A stretch of 64,000 nt of DNA from CBDFNC01 sp965249895 (GCA_965249895.1 CBDFNC010000005.1:1860001-1924000), one strand, 5' to 3'. Positions 36,844-46,089 are shown, counted from the stretch's first letter. The notes: generated by a model from the sequence alone, not told the origin. Program-made: numbers and translations.

Positions 36844-37617
36844 CTACTGCTCTTCCCGTTTAAATATCAATTCCGTCGGGCTCGAGTCCACTTCAGAAAA
36901 GAAATACCCTTCCTGGTTGAACAAAGTTAATCCGGCGACATCTTTAACCTGGTTCTGAATTATGTATCTGGCCATCAAACCACGAGCTTTCTTAGCAAAG
37001 AAACTGATCACCTTATACTGACCGTTTTTACAATCTTTAAATACAGGCGTGATAATGCTGGCATCCACCTCTTTTCTCTTAACCGCTTTAAAGTATTCGT
37101 TGGAAGCCAAATTGATCAGTACATTATCTCCTTGCTCGGCTAGCGCTAGGTTCAGTTTATCGGTAATGATACTACCCCAGAACTCATACAGATTTTTGCC
37201 ACGCTTATTATCCAGCCTGATGCCCATTTCCAGTCGGTAAGCCTGCATTAAATCCAACGGTTTTAGCAGACCATACAGGCCGGATAGCATGCGCAGGTGT
37301 TGCTGAGCATATTCAAACTCGGTTGCCGAAAAACTATTGGCATCCAGCCCCGTATATACGTCCCCCTTAAAAGCCAGTAATGCCTGTTTGGCATTATTTG
37401 GGGTAAAGTCCGGCTGCCAGTCGGCAAAACGTGCTGCGTTCAGTCCAGCCAATTTATCACTGATTTTCATCATGCTGCCGATCTGCTCCGGCGTCAGCTT
37501 ACGGCACCGAGTAATAAGTTCTTTGCTGTACTTAAGTAATTCGGGCTGAGTAAACTTATCCGTTGCAGGCGGAGTTTCGTAATCCAGGGTTTTTGCTGGA
37601 GAGATAACAATTAACAT
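36844..37617 (-). CDS. yaaA: Peroxide stress protein YaaA
   Basis: 257 residues of the YaaA/DUF328 family, opening MLIVISPAKTLDYETPP and containing LSGLYGLLKPLDLMQAYRLE, KNLYEFWG and FFAKKARGLMARYI, all family landmarks. In E. coli YaaA is in the OxyR regulon and limits iron-driven damage during peroxide stress; it binds DNA in vitro. It is monocistronic here. Confidence 0.95.
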   Translation of the reverse strand: MLIVISPAKTLDYETPPATDKFTQPELLKYSKELITRCRKLTPEQIGSMMKISDKLAGLNAARFADWQPDFTPNNAKQALLAFKGDVYTGLDANSFSATEFEYAQQHLRMLSGLYGLLKPLDLMQAYRLEMGIRLDNKRGKNLYEFWGSIITDKLNLALAEQGDNVLINLASNEYFKAVKRKEVDASIITPVFKDCKNGQYKVISFFAKKARGLMARYIIQNQVKDVAGLTLFNQEGYFFSEVDSSPTELIFKREEQ

Positions 37618-37691
37618 TTAAAGCAACTCTTGGGCTAGGCGATTTAAGCCGAAAAGATATCAGAGGCAGGGGAGAATGAAAATAGGAGTGC

Positions 37692-37722
37692 GCCTTTGCT
37701 GCCAATGTAGCAAAGGCATTTT
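37692..37722. terminator. Stem-loop downstream of pilU
   Basis: GCCTTTGCT/AGCAAAGGC with an 8-nt loop, a few bases after the pilU stop. The T-run (ATTTTTAT) is on the plus strand, so termination of pilU itself is uncertain. Confidence 0.4.
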
Positions 37723-37725
37723 TAT

Positions 37726-38835
37726 CTAGATATCGACTGTGACATCATCCATCATACCTGAGCTCAGGTTATCGCCTCCCCTGAGTTTAATCATTAAACG
37801 AAGGTCATTGGCTGAATCTGCATGGGCCAGCGCTTCCGTATAACCAATCACTCCCGAGGTATGCAGCTCAAACAAGGCTTGATCAAAAGTCCCCATGCCC
37901 TGCTCGGTGGATTTGGTCATGATGTCTTTCAACTCATGTAAATCCCCTTTCCTGATGGTATCGGAGATCAATGGTGTATTAAGCATAATTTCAAACGCAC
38001 TGCGACGCCGGCCGCCATCCATTGTCGGGATCAATTGCTGGGCTACAATCGCTCTCAGGTTAACGGACAGGTCGAACAGGAATTGACGCTGCATCTCTTC
38101 TGGCACCAAATGCATGATACGGTCCAAAGCCTGGTTCGCGTTGTTAGCATGTAAGGTCGCCATACATAAATGGCCCGTTTCGGCGAAAGCCAGGGCAAAC
38201 TCCATGGTTTCCCGGCTGCGAATTTCACCCAACAAGATCACATCCGGCGCCTGACGTAACGAGTTTTTTAATGCTGCTTCAAACGATTCCGTATCGATCC
38301 CAACTTCTCGCTGGGTAATTATGGAACGGCCATGCTGATGAACGAATTCTATTGGGTCTTCCACTGTCAGAATATGCCCGGAGGCATTCATATTCCGATA
38401 ACCTATTAACGCCGCCTGAGAGGTAGACTTACCCGACCCAGTGCCTCCCACAAATAGCACTAAACCACGCTTGGCCATACAAATTTCTTTCAGTACGGGT
38501 GGCAAATGCAGCTCTTCAAAGGTAGGGATCCGGGTTTCTATTCGCCGGATAACCATACCTGGCTGATCTTTTTGAAAGAAGGCGCTAACCCGAAACCGCC
38601 CAACCTTATCGATATTGATGGCAAAGTTAGCTTCCCGGGTTTTACAAAATCCCTCATATAAGCCGGGCTTCATGGCCTGCTTTACCAGGTCCTCTACCCC
38701 TGCGGCATCCAGTTCCTCCTTGCCGGCGCTTTGTAACTGGCCGTCAACCTTGATTGCCGGCGGCATGCCAACAGACACATATACATCGGACCCTTTGACC
38801 TTGTGCATTGCCAACAGCAACTGCTCGAGTTTCAT
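37726..38835 (-). CDS. pilU: Type IV pilus retraction ATPase PilU
   Basis: 369 residues from the ATG at 38835 (MKLEQLLLAMHKVKGSDVYV), preceded by AGGAGTAGCAAG; an upstream ORF start at 38928 would run into pilT and is rejected. Hexameric PilT-like ATPase with Walker A FVGGTGSGKSTSQAAL, Asp box and Walker B DVILLGEIRSRETMEFALA and the His box TGHLCMATLHANNA. It assists PilT in pilus retraction. It begins 12 bp after the pilT stop in the same operon. Confidence 0.95.
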   Translation of the reverse strand: MKLEQLLLAMHKVKGSDVYVSVGMPPAIKVDGQLQSAGKEELDAAGVEDLVKQAMKPGLYEGFCKTREANFAINIDKVGRFRVSAFFQKDQPGMVIRRIETRIPTFEELHLPPVLKEICMAKRGLVLFVGGTGSGKSTSQAALIGYRNMNASGHILTVEDPIEFVHQHGRSIITQREVGIDTESFEAALKNSLRQAPDVILLGEIRSRETMEFALAFAETGHLCMATLHANNANQALDRIMHLVPEEMQRQFLFDLSVNLRAIVAQQLIPTMDGGRRRSAFEIMLNTPLISDTIRKGDLHELKDIMTKSTEQGMGTFDQALFELHTSGVIGYTEALAHADSANDLRLMIKLRGGDNLSSGMMDDVTVDI

Positions 38836-38846
38836 TCTTGCTACTC

Positions 38847-39881
38847 CTAGAAGGTGTTTGGATCCGCAGCTTTTGCCGCCGCATCGGCCTGAGACGCCTG
38901 CCCCGAGTTCACCAGTTTGCGTAAACACTGATCCAGGGTCTGCATACCATGAGTCATTCCGGTCTGGATAACCGAATACATCTGCGCAATCTTGTCTTCC
39001 CGGATCAAGTTTCTGATGGCCGGAATGCCTATCATGATCTCATGGGCCGCCACCCTGCCACCGCCGGTTTGCTTTAACAGGGTTTGGGAAATAACCGCCT
39101 TTAATGATTCTGACAGCATGGATCGCACCATCGCCTTTTCGGCACCGGGAAATACATCCACTACCCTGTCAATGGTTTTTGCCGCCGATGTGGTGTGCAA
39201 GGTGCCAAACACCAGGTGCCCGGTTTCCGCCGCAGTGAGAGCGAGACGAATGGTTTCGAGGTCTCGCATCTCCCCCACCAGGATCACATCGGGATCTTCA
39301 CGCAACGCACTGCGCAGGGCATTATCAAATCCATGGGTATCTTTATGTACTTCCCGCTGGTTGATCAGGCATTTTTTATTTTTATGCACAAATTCGATGG
39401 GGTCTTCTATGGTGAGCACATGTTTATGTTCATGTTCATTTATATAGTCCACCATGGCGGCCAGTGTGGTGGACTTACCCGAGCCCGTAGGACCTGTTAC
39501 CAGCACCAGTCCCCTTGGGTAGGAGGCTATTTTTTTAAACATTTCCGGGGCATTCAGCATATCCAGAGAGAGTACTTCACTGGGGATGGTACGAAACACA
39601 GCACCGGCGCCGCGGTTTTGATTAAAGGCGTTAACACGAAAACGCGCCAGCTCAGGTACTTCAAAGGAAAAATCCGTTTCCAAATTTTCCTCAAATTCCT
39701 TGCGCTGCTTGTCATTCATAATGTCATAAATCAGGCTGTGGACCTGTTTATGCTCCAAAGCTGGCAAATTGATCTTGCGAACTTCGCCATCAACACGGAT
39801 CATAGGGGAAACGCCAGCAGAGAGATGTAAATCCGAAGCGTTGTGTTTGACGCTAAATGCAAGTAACTCTGTGATATCCAT
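38847..39881 (-). CDS. pilT: Type IV pilus twitching motility ATPase PilT
   Basis: 344 residues, the standard length. N-terminal PAS-like domain (MDITELLAFSVKHNASDLHL), Walker A TGPTGSGKSTTLAAM, Asp box DPIEFVH, Walker B DVILVGEMRDLETIRLAL, His box TGHLVFGTLHTTSA and the AIRNLIRE retraction motif are present. It powers pilus depolymerisation. It is divergent from yggS with 28 bp between starts, the conserved arrangement. Confidence 0.97.
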   Translation of the reverse strand: MDITELLAFSVKHNASDLHLSAGVSPMIRVDGEVRKINLPALEHKQVHSLIYDIMNDKQRKEFEENLETDFSFEVPELARFRVNAFNQNRGAGAVFRTIPSEVLSLDMLNAPEMFKKIASYPRGLVLVTGPTGSGKSTTLAAMVDYINEHEHKHVLTIEDPIEFVHKNKKCLINQREVHKDTHGFDNALRSALREDPDVILVGEMRDLETIRLALTAAETGHLVFGTLHTTSAAKTIDRVVDVFPGAEKAMVRSMLSESLKAVISQTLLKQTGGGRVAAHEIMIGIPAIRNLIREDKIAQMYSVIQTGMTHGMQTLDQCLRKLVNSGQASQADAAAKAADPNTF

Positions 39882-39909
39882 AAATCATTAACTTCCTGTT
39901 ACAAACTAT

Positions 39910-40614
39910 ATGAGCACTATTTCCAAGCAACTCGAATTAGTTCTGCGCCACATCGAAAAAGCGGCAGATCTGGCGACTCGAAATTCCAAAGAAATTCAAC
40001 TATTGGCGGTTAGTAAAACTAAACCGGTCGAGTTAATCAAAGCCGCTTATGTACGTGGGCAACGCCGTTTCGGCGAGAGCTATGTACAGGAAGCGGTTGA
40101 GAAACTTCAAAACCTTCAACAAGATAACGACGTAACCGAGCCAATAGAGTGGCACTTTATCGGGCCGTTACAATCGAATAAAACGCGCCCGGTAGCAGAG
40201 AATTTTGACTGGGTACAAAGCGTCGACAGGTTAAAGATAGCCCAACGACTCAATGATCAGCGGCCGGAATCACTTCCGCCGTTAAATATCTGCTTACAGG
40301 TGAATATTAGCGGAGAAGATAGCAAATCAGGTACTACTTTATCCCAAGTTGTTGAACTGGCTTCACAAGTTGAAGATTTACCCCGTTTAACGCTACGTGG
40401 AATAATGGCCATCCCCAAAAACACCAAAGATCAGACTGAATTGGAACAAAGCTTTTATCAATTAGAGCAATTGTTTTTGCAGTTACAGGCACAATATAGT
40501 CAAATAGATACGCTTTCCATGGGCATGACCAATGATATGGAAACGGCAATAAAATGTGGAAGCACCATGGTTCGCGTTGGCACAGCCATTTTCGGCGCCA
40601 GGGACTACCCATGA
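39910..40614 (+). CDS. yggS: PLP homeostasis protein YggS with altered C-terminus
   Basis: 234 residues, YBL036C/YggS family, a PLP-binding protein with a TIM-barrel fold. The PLP lysine is in LLAVSKTKPVELIKAAY; other landmarks are FGESYVQEAVEKL, WHFIGPLQSNK and SMGMTNDMETAI. It ends GTAIFGARDYP at a TGA formed with the first base pairs of the tandem array that follows. The apparent original end, GARNYNKV-stop, is found about 500 bp downstream at the end of the array (stop at 41116-41118), so the gene's tail has been displaced by repeat growth while the domain stays complete. Confidence 0.95.
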   Translation: MSTISKQLELVLRHIEKAADLATRNSKEIQLLAVSKTKPVELIKAAYVRGQRRFGESYVQEAVEKLQNLQQDNDVTEPIEWHFIGPLQSNKTRPVAENFDWVQSVDRLKIAQRLNDQRPESLPPLNICLQVNISGEDSKSGTTLSQVVELASQVEDLPRLTLRGIMAIPKNTKDQTELEQSFYQLEQLFLQLQAQYSQIDTLSMGMTNDMETAIKCGSTMVRVGTAIFGARDYP

Positions 40615-41108
40615 TATGGAAACAACAGTCATTAAAATGCGGAAGCTCCATGGTTCGCGTTGGCACAGCCATCTTCGGCGCCAGGGACTACCCATGATAT
40701 GGAAACAACAGTCATTAAAATGCGGAAGCTCCATGGTTCGCGTTGGCACAGCCATTTTCGGAGCCAGGGACTACCCATGATATGGAAACAACAGTCATTA
40801 AAATGCGGAAGCACCATGGTTCGCGTTGGCACAGCCATTTTCGGAGCCAGGGACTACCCATGATATGGAAACAACAGTCATTAAAATGCGGAAGCTCCAT
40901 GGTTCGCGTTGGCACAGCCATCTTCGGAGCCAGGGACTACCCATGATATGGAAACAACAGTCATTAAAATGCGGAAGCACCATGGTTCGCGTTGGCACAG
41001 CCATCTTCGGAGCCAGGGACTACCCATGATATGGAAACAACAGTCATTAAAATGCGGAAACGCCATGGTTCGCGTTGGCACAGCCATCTTCGGAGCCAGG
41101 AATTACAA
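40532..41108 (+). repeat. 83-bp tandem array derived from the yggS 3' end
   Basis: The yggS 3' end (unit 0, 40532-40610, 79 bp) is followed by six 83-bp units starting at 40611, 40694, 40777, 40860, 40943 and 41026. Units differ at only a few positions (AGCTCC, AGCACC or AACGCC; ATCTTC or ATTTTC; GGCGCC or GGAGCC). Every repeated unit carries a 4-nt expansion relative to unit 0. Each unit begins ATGATATGG. This ATG is in frame with a 28-codon ORF ending VRVGTAIFGARDYP, whose TGA overlaps the next unit's ATG (ATGA). AGGGA lies 6 nt before each ATG. The last unit ends with the apparent original yggS terminus. Confidence 0.95.
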
Positions 41109-41217
41109 TAAAGTCTGATTACGCCCATATAAAATCGGCCTTCATGTTCTGATGAGAGGCGGATCCCAATAGTTAAAGTAGGCATAACAGAGCATAAACA
41201 GCTAATACGAGACTAAA

Positions 41218-42039
41218 ATGGAACAAAGAAAAATAGCCTTTATCGGTGCAGGAAATATGGCCGCCAGCCTGATTGGCGGATTAATTCAAGATGGTTTTGA
41301 CAAAAACCTGATCCTGGCAAGCGACCCCAGTGAAGATAACCGTGCCAAGCAACAAGCCAGCTTTGCTATCAAAACTGAAACAGACAATGGCAAAGCCGTT
41401 GCCTGGGCTGACGTTATTGTGCTAGCGGTGAAACCCCAAATCATGGGCGCAGTTTGTGAAGATTTGGCGGCTAAGGTTGAGAATTTTTCTGCCAAGTTAG
41501 TCGTATCCATCGCAGCCGGCATATCTGTGGCACGACTACAGTCCCTGCTCGGCCCTGTTGCAGTGGTCCGCACTATGCCAAATACCCCAGCGCTGTTACA
41601 AAAAGGGATGACAGGGTTATTTGCCTCCGAGCAAGTGACTGAAGCCGATAAAAACTTTGCCGGCGCACTGATGCAGGCCGTAGGTAAAACAGTTTGGGTT
41701 GAGCAGGAAAGCATGATCAATGCGGTTATCGCTGCATCGGGTAGCGCCCCGGCCTACTTCTTCCTGTTTATGGAGGCCATGGAAAAAACAGCCATAGAAA
41801 TGGGCTTCACTCCTGAGCAAGCCCGCTTATTGGTGCAACAATCCGCATTAGGTAGCGCAGAAATGGTGGCGAATAATCCGGATCTGGATTTAGCGACATT
41901 AAGAGAAAATGTCACGTCTAAAGGCGGTACAACTGCGGAGGCAATACGAACTTTCCAACAACAAGGTCTGGAAAAAATCGTAGAAAACGCCATGCAAGCT
42001 GCATCTGCTCGCGGCGTAGAAATGGAAAAACTTTTTTAG
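41218..42039 (+). CDS. proC: Pyrroline-5-carboxylate reductase
   Basis: 273 residues. Rossmann NADPH loop IGAGNMAASLIGGL at residues 9-22, VVRTMPNTPALLQKGMT near 115, the substrate region SGSAPAYFFLFMEAM near 175 and the C-terminal signature LRENVTSKGGTTAEAI. It catalyses the last step of proline synthesis. It normally follows yggS within a short gap; here the 83-bp array separates them. Confidence 0.97.
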   Translation: MEQRKIAFIGAGNMAASLIGGLIQDGFDKNLILASDPSEDNRAKQQASFAIKTETDNGKAVAWADVIVLAVKPQIMGAVCEDLAAKVENFSAKLVVSIAAGISVARLQSLLGPVAVVRTMPNTPALLQKGMTGLFASEQVTEADKNFAGALMQAVGKTVWVEQESMINAVIAASGSAPAYFFLFMEAMEKTAIEMGFTPEQARLLVQQSALGSAEMVANNPDLDLATLRENVTSKGGTTAEAIRTFQQQGLEKIVENAMQAASARGVEMEKLF

Positions 42040-42058
42040 AGTTAAATAAGGTACCCCT

Positions 42059-42601
42059 ATGAATGCAGCAAATTTTCTGATCAATACCCTGTTTGACCTT
42101 TATTTAATGGTGGTCTTGCTCAGAGTCTGGTTACAGTTGGCAAAAGCCGACTTCTATAACCCTTTTAGTCAGTTTGTGGTCAAGGCCACTAATCCTTTTG
42201 TAGTGCCATTACGGCGCATTATTCCTGGCCTGGGAGGGCTGGATTTAGCCTCGATAATACTGGCTCTGGTGGTAGCTGCGTTAAAAATTGTGGTGCTTTC
42301 CTTAGTTATGGGGGCCGCTATGGACCCTGTCTATACCGCTGTAGCGTCACTGTTTATCGTGATAAAGGAAGTCTTTACCCTGGTATTTTGGATATTGATC
42401 GTCCGCGCTATCCTCAGCTGGGTTAGCCAGGGGCGCAGTCCTATTGAATCGGTAATGCATCAACTGACCGAACCCATGTTAGCGCCTATCCGCCGCATAC
42501 TTCCTTCCATGGGAGGCTTGGATCTATCCATCCTGGTATTGATTATTAGCCTGCAATTTCTGCAAATCTTGGTACAGGACTTTATTGGCCGCCTTATCTA
42601 G
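42059..42601 (+). CDS. yggT: YggT family membrane protein
   Basis: 180 residues with two YGGT repeats, each a pair of helices around the motif NPFVVPLRRIIPGLGGLDLAS / EPMLAPIRRILPSMGGLDLS. Integral membrane protein; family members have been linked to osmotic tolerance and cell division but the role is unclear. It is 19 bp behind proC and its stop overlaps the yggU GTG start by one base (TAGTG). Confidence 0.93.
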   Translation: MNAANFLINTLFDLYLMVVLLRVWLQLAKADFYNPFSQFVVKATNPFVVPLRRIIPGLGGLDLASIILALVVAALKIVVLSLVMGAAMDPVYTAVASLFIVIKEVFTLVFWILIVRAILSWVSQGRSPIESVMHQLTEPMLAPIRRILPSMGGLDLSILVLIISLQFLQILVQDFIGRLI

Positions 42602-42891
42602 TGGCAGCGGTAAAGAGAGAAGGCGAAGATCTGACGCTTTGCCTTTATCTTCAGCCAAAGGCTAGCCGGGACCAGCTGGTTGGCCTGCACGGGGAAGAAC
42701 TTAAAATTGCCATCACTGCACCTCCGGTTGATGGCAAGGCCAATGCACATCTCACCAAGTTCCTGGCTAAGAGTTTTCATGTCGCCAAAGGTCAGGTTAA
42801 AATAGTGAAGGGTGAGCTCAATCGCCACAAGCAGGTTCGCATCATTGAGCCCAAGGTCATTCCTGAACTCATCCAAAATTTACTGATTTAA
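42601..42891 (+). CDS. yggU: YggU/DUF167 family protein
   Basis: 96 residues starting with GTG, DUF167 fold: LCLYLQPKASRDQLVG, then ITAPPVDGKANAHLTKFLAK and VKGELNRHKQVRI. A small cytoplasmic protein of unknown biochemical role, translationally coupled to yggT by a one-base overlap. Together yggS-proC-yggT-yggU is a conserved gammaproteobacterial string. Confidence 0.94.
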   Translation: MAAVKREGEDLTLCLYLQPKASRDQLVGLHGEELKIAITAPPVDGKANAHLTKFLAKSFHVAKGQVKIVKGELNRHKQVRIIEPKVIPELIQNLLI

Positions 42892-43007
42892 TAAGTGTGG
42901 CTGCCTACTTTATCGTTAGAAGTTCGCCGAACAAGTTCGGCCCCTACGGGGCTTGCGGCTAAACTTAAGTCATATGAAGAAGAAAATAACCTCAACAGGA
43001 AAGCATT

Positions 43008-43448
43008 ATGAGCAAAATAATGGGTAAGCTGGGCACCGGGTTAATCGCCTTATTGCTAATGTTCGCGTTGCCAGTTCAGGCCGAGCAAAGCAAGAAGTTT
43101 GGTCACCTTGAAGTTCACTATATCGCCTTACCTTCCACGTTTTTAACCCCAGATGTAGCTAAATCCTACGGAATCACCCGTAGTCGGTATACCGGTATTT
43201 TGAATATCTCAGTGCTGAATAAAAATATGGACAGTAGAGCCATCACGGCAGCGTTAGCCGGTACCGCAAAAAACTTGCTGGGAAATCGGGTCGATTTAGA
43301 TTTTCGTGAGGTCAAAGAAGGCCAGGCAATTTATTATATCGCCGAAGTTCCTCATCGAAATGAAGAAACCTACCGCTTTGATATCAATATAACCGCCGAT
43401 AAAAAGTCGAATACGCTTAAGTTCGAGCATAAATTTTACGTCGATTAG
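43008..43448 (+). CDS. DUF4426 domain-containing exported protein
   Basis: 146 residues: signal peptide (LIALLLMFALPVQA) and a beta-rich domain with FGHLEVHYIALPSTFLTPDV near residue 32 and LNISVLNKNMD. This matches DUF4426, periplasmic proteins usually found next to rdgB in marine gammaproteobacteria. Function is unknown. Shine-Dalgarno AGGAAAG precedes the ATG. rdgB follows after 100 bp. Confidence 0.88.
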   Translation: MSKIMGKLGTGLIALLLMFALPVQAEQSKKFGHLEVHYIALPSTFLTPDVAKSYGITRSRYTGILNISVLNKNMDSRAITAALAGTAKNLLGNRVDLDFREVKEGQAIYYIAEVPHRNEETYRFDINITADKKSNTLKFEHKFYVD

Positions 43449-43548
43449 TTATGATGCAGCCTTGGCTGCATCTTCCCTTCAAGGTTTCCCCAATTCGAAG
43501 CTTGGGCTATTATAGCGCCCCGCTTATTCGCTAGACAGGTTATACAAG

Positions 43549-44148
43549 ATGACAAGCTTGGTACTCGCCACAGGAAATCAGGGCAAGGTAAAAGAACTTG
43601 CTACCCTCTTATCAGATCTGGATATCCAGATATTTCCACAAAGCCAGTTTAATGTGAGCTCGGTGCCGGAAACCGGCACCACGTTTGTCGAAAACGCCAT
43701 TATCAAGGCGCGTCATGCCGCCAAAGAAACCGGTAAACCCGCTATCGCCGACGATTCCGGACTGGAAGTTGATTTTTTAAATGGAGCGCCAGGCATCTAT
43801 TCTTCCCGCTTTGCCGGAGAAAAGGCCAGCGACAGGGATAACCTGTTGAAGCTGCTGGTTGAAATGGAAAACGTCCCGGAAGAAAAGCGTAGCGCGCGAT
43901 TCCAGTGCGTATTGGTTTATATGGAACATGCCGACGACCCGACCCCCATCATCTGCCAGGGCAGCTGGGAAGGAAAGATCACCACAGCTCCCAGCGGCGA
44001 CGAAGGTTTTGGTTATGATCCTGTCTTTTTCGTTCCTTCAGAAGGCACTACCTCCGCCGAGCTTAGCAAAGAGCGTAAAAACCAGTTAAGTCACAGGGGT
44101 AAAGCCCTGACCCAGTTAAAACAACAGTTATTAGTTAAGCTGAAATAA
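43549..44148 (+). CDS. rdgB: XTP/dITP diphosphatase
   Basis: 199 residues of the HAM1/RdgB family, which removes ITP, dITP and XTP to keep them out of nucleic acids. Landmarks: LATGNQGKVKELATLL at the N-terminus, FVENAIIKARHAAKETG, the metal site IADDSGLEVDFLNGAPGIYS and DEGFGYDPVFFVPSEG. Stop and hemW start are 1 nt apart. Confidence 0.97.
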   Translation: MTSLVLATGNQGKVKELATLLSDLDIQIFPQSQFNVSSVPETGTTFVENAIIKARHAAKETGKPAIADDSGLEVDFLNGAPGIYSSRFAGEKASDRDNLLKLLVEMENVPEEKRSARFQCVLVYMEHADDPTPIICQGSWEGKITTAPSGDEGFGYDPVFFVPSEGTTSAELSKERKNQLSHRGKALTQLKQQLLVKLK

Positions 44149-44149
44149 G

Positions 44150-45292
44150 ATGTTGATACTTCCTCCCCTGAGCCTATATATACATATTCCCTGGTGCGTA
44201 CAGAAATGTCCTTACTGTGATTTTAATTCTCATGCACTGAAAGGAGGGATCCCCGAGCAGGAGTATGTCGCAGCTCTTTTGGATGATCTGACATCCGATC
44301 TCGCTTATGTTCAGGGGCGGCAGCTGCACAGCATATTTATTGGCGGCGGTACTCCCAGCCTGCTTTCCGCCGAGGCCATGGCACAACTGATCCAGGGTGT
44401 GCGGGAGCGGATCCCTTTTAGTCCGGACATAGAAATCACCATGGAAGCCAATCCCGGAACGGTGGAAGCCAAGCGTTTCGTCGGTTTTGTGGAGGGCGGC
44501 ATCAACCGCATGTCCATTGGCGTACAAAGCTTCCAGCAAGCTAAACTCAAGCGGCTGGGGCGTATCCATGGACCTTGTGAAGCGGAAAATGCGGCTAAGC
44601 TGGCGCAGCAAATTGGGCTTAATACCTTTAATCTGGACTTGATGCACGGCTTACCGGATCAGTCACTGGATGACGCCCTGTTTGACTTGCAAACCGCCAT
44701 TGAACTGGCACCACCTCATCTGTCCTGGTATCAGCTGACCATAGAGCCCAATACCCAATTTGCTTCCAAGCCACCCCAATTGCCCGATGACGACATCTTA
44801 TGGGATATCTATGAGCGAGGGCATACACAGCTGGAAGCCGCGGGATACCGCCAGTATGAAGTATCAGGTTATGCGAAGCCGGGCAATCAATGTCGTCACA
44901 ATCTGAATTACTGGCGCTTTGGTGACTACATGGGCATCGGCTGCGGCGCCCATGGCAAGATTACCCAACTAGAGAGCGGTAACATATTACGAACTACAAA
45001 GGTTAAACACCCTAAGGGATACCTAGAGTCCAGCCGTGACTATATGGACAAAAGCTGGCTGGTAGAGAAAGACGAATTGCCGTTTGAATATATGATGAAC
45101 CGCCTGCGGTTATTCGAAGCCTTTCCTAAGGATGAATTTAGCCAACTTACCGGCCTTAACGCGCAAGTTATTGCTGCCCCTATCCAACAGGCGTTAGATA
45201 AAGGTTTACTGCAGGATCAGGGTGATGAATGGCAAATTACCCGGCTGGGGCACAGATATCTGAACGAGCTGATCACCCTGTTTATGGACTAA
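44150..45292 (+). CDS. hemW: Radical SAM family heme chaperone HemW
   Basis: 380 residues. The radical SAM cysteines are in IPWCVQKCPYCDFNSH (CxxxCxxC followed by F), with GGGTPSLLSAE and EANPGTVEAKRFVGF. The CxxxCxxCxF motif marks HemW rather than the coproporphyrinogen dehydrogenase HemN (CxxxCxxCxC-type). HemW is thought to deliver heme to membrane cytochromes. It overlaps the rdgB operon and ends at a strong terminator. Confidence 0.96.
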   Translation: MLILPPLSLYIHIPWCVQKCPYCDFNSHALKGGIPEQEYVAALLDDLTSDLAYVQGRQLHSIFIGGGTPSLLSAEAMAQLIQGVRERIPFSPDIEITMEANPGTVEAKRFVGFVEGGINRMSIGVQSFQQAKLKRLGRIHGPCEAENAAKLAQQIGLNTFNLDLMHGLPDQSLDDALFDLQTAIELAPPHLSWYQLTIEPNTQFASKPPQLPDDDILWDIYERGHTQLEAAGYRQYEVSGYAKPGNQCRHNLNYWRFGDYMGIGCGAHGKITQLESGNILRTTKVKHPKGYLESSRDYMDKSWLVEKDELPFEYMMNRLRLFEAFPKDEFSQLTGLNAQVIAAPIQQALDKGLLQDQGDEWQITRLGHRYLNELITLFMD

Positions 45293-45318
45293 GTCAGGTA
45301 TTTAAATCGAATGGTTGT

Positions 45319-45348
45319 AAAAAGGCGAAGATTATCTTCGCCTTTTTA
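45319..45348. terminator. Bidirectional terminator between hemW and trmB
   Basis: AAAAAGGCGAAGA/TCTTCGCCTTTTT with A and T tracts on both sides, placed between two convergent genes. Confidence 0.93.
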
Positions 45349-45363
45349 CATTGATTGGCCGGG

Positions 45364-46089
45364 TTAATCCACTTTCTTAAAGATCAAATCCCATACGCCA
45401 TGGCCCAGTCTATGGCCACGGCTCTCAAACTTGGTTAGCGGACGCCAGTCCGGCCTTGGTACATAAGTATTCGTTTCAGAGGTGTTACTAAAACCAGGCG
45501 CCTCTTCCAGTTCAGCCAACATATGCTCCGCATAGTTTTCCCAGTCGGTAGCCATATGAATAATGCCATCGGCTTTTAACGCACGACGAAGGTTAGCCAA
45601 AAATTCCGGCTGAACAATACGGCGCTTATGATGACGCTTTTTATGCCAGGGATCCGGAAAATATAACTGAAAGGTGTCCAGGACTTCATCCGGAATCATA
45701 TCCGCCAACACTTCAACGGCATCATGCTCGAAGACACGTAAGTTGGTGATCCCAGCTTCTTCGGCATCAGCCAAACACGCACCAACGCCCGGTCCGTGCA
45801 CTTCGATGCCGATAAAGTTAATTTCCGGTGCCTTACTCGCCATCTCAACCAGGGATTTACCCATACCAAAACCCACTTCCAGCACGACGGGGGCCGCTCG
45901 GCCAAATACCTGGACCAGATCCAGCTGTTGCTTCTGGTAATCCAGCCCCATACTCGGCCATAAACGTTCGATGGCACTGCTTTGACGCTGGGTCATTCTG
46001 CCCTCACGTTTTACAAAGCTGCGTATCTTACGCATGCGCTTGTCTTCCACCGGCTGATCCGATGGTTGGGTGTTTTTATTGTCGCTCAT
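45364..46089 (-). CDS. trmB: tRNA (guanine-N7-)-methyltransferase TrmB
   Basis: 241 residues, class I SAM methyltransferase forming m7G46 in tRNA. SAM motif I VLEVGFGMGKSLVEMA near residue 70, NFIGIEVHGPGVG, and the catalytic/structural FPDPWHKKRHHKRRIVQ near 152 are present. It is divergent from mutY, the usual arrangement. Confidence 0.97.
   Translation of the reverse strand: MSDNKNTQPSDQPVEDKRMRKIRSFVKREGRMTQRQSSAIERLWPSMGLDYQKQQLDLVQVFGRAAPVVLEVGFGMGKSLVEMASKAPEINFIGIEVHGPGVGACLADAEEAGITNLRVFEHDAVEVLADMIPDEVLDTFQLYFPDPWHKKRHHKRRIVQPEFLANLRRALKADGIIHMATDWENYAEHMLAELEEAPGFSNTSETNTYVPRPDWRPLTKFESRGHRLGHGVWDLIFKKVD

Noticed and set aside
40334..41185. Minus-strand and overlapping plus-strand 67-73 codon frames within the yggS array
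   Set aside because: They are shadows of the 83-bp period in the other frames. Only the ATG-to-TGA frame continues the YggS tail.
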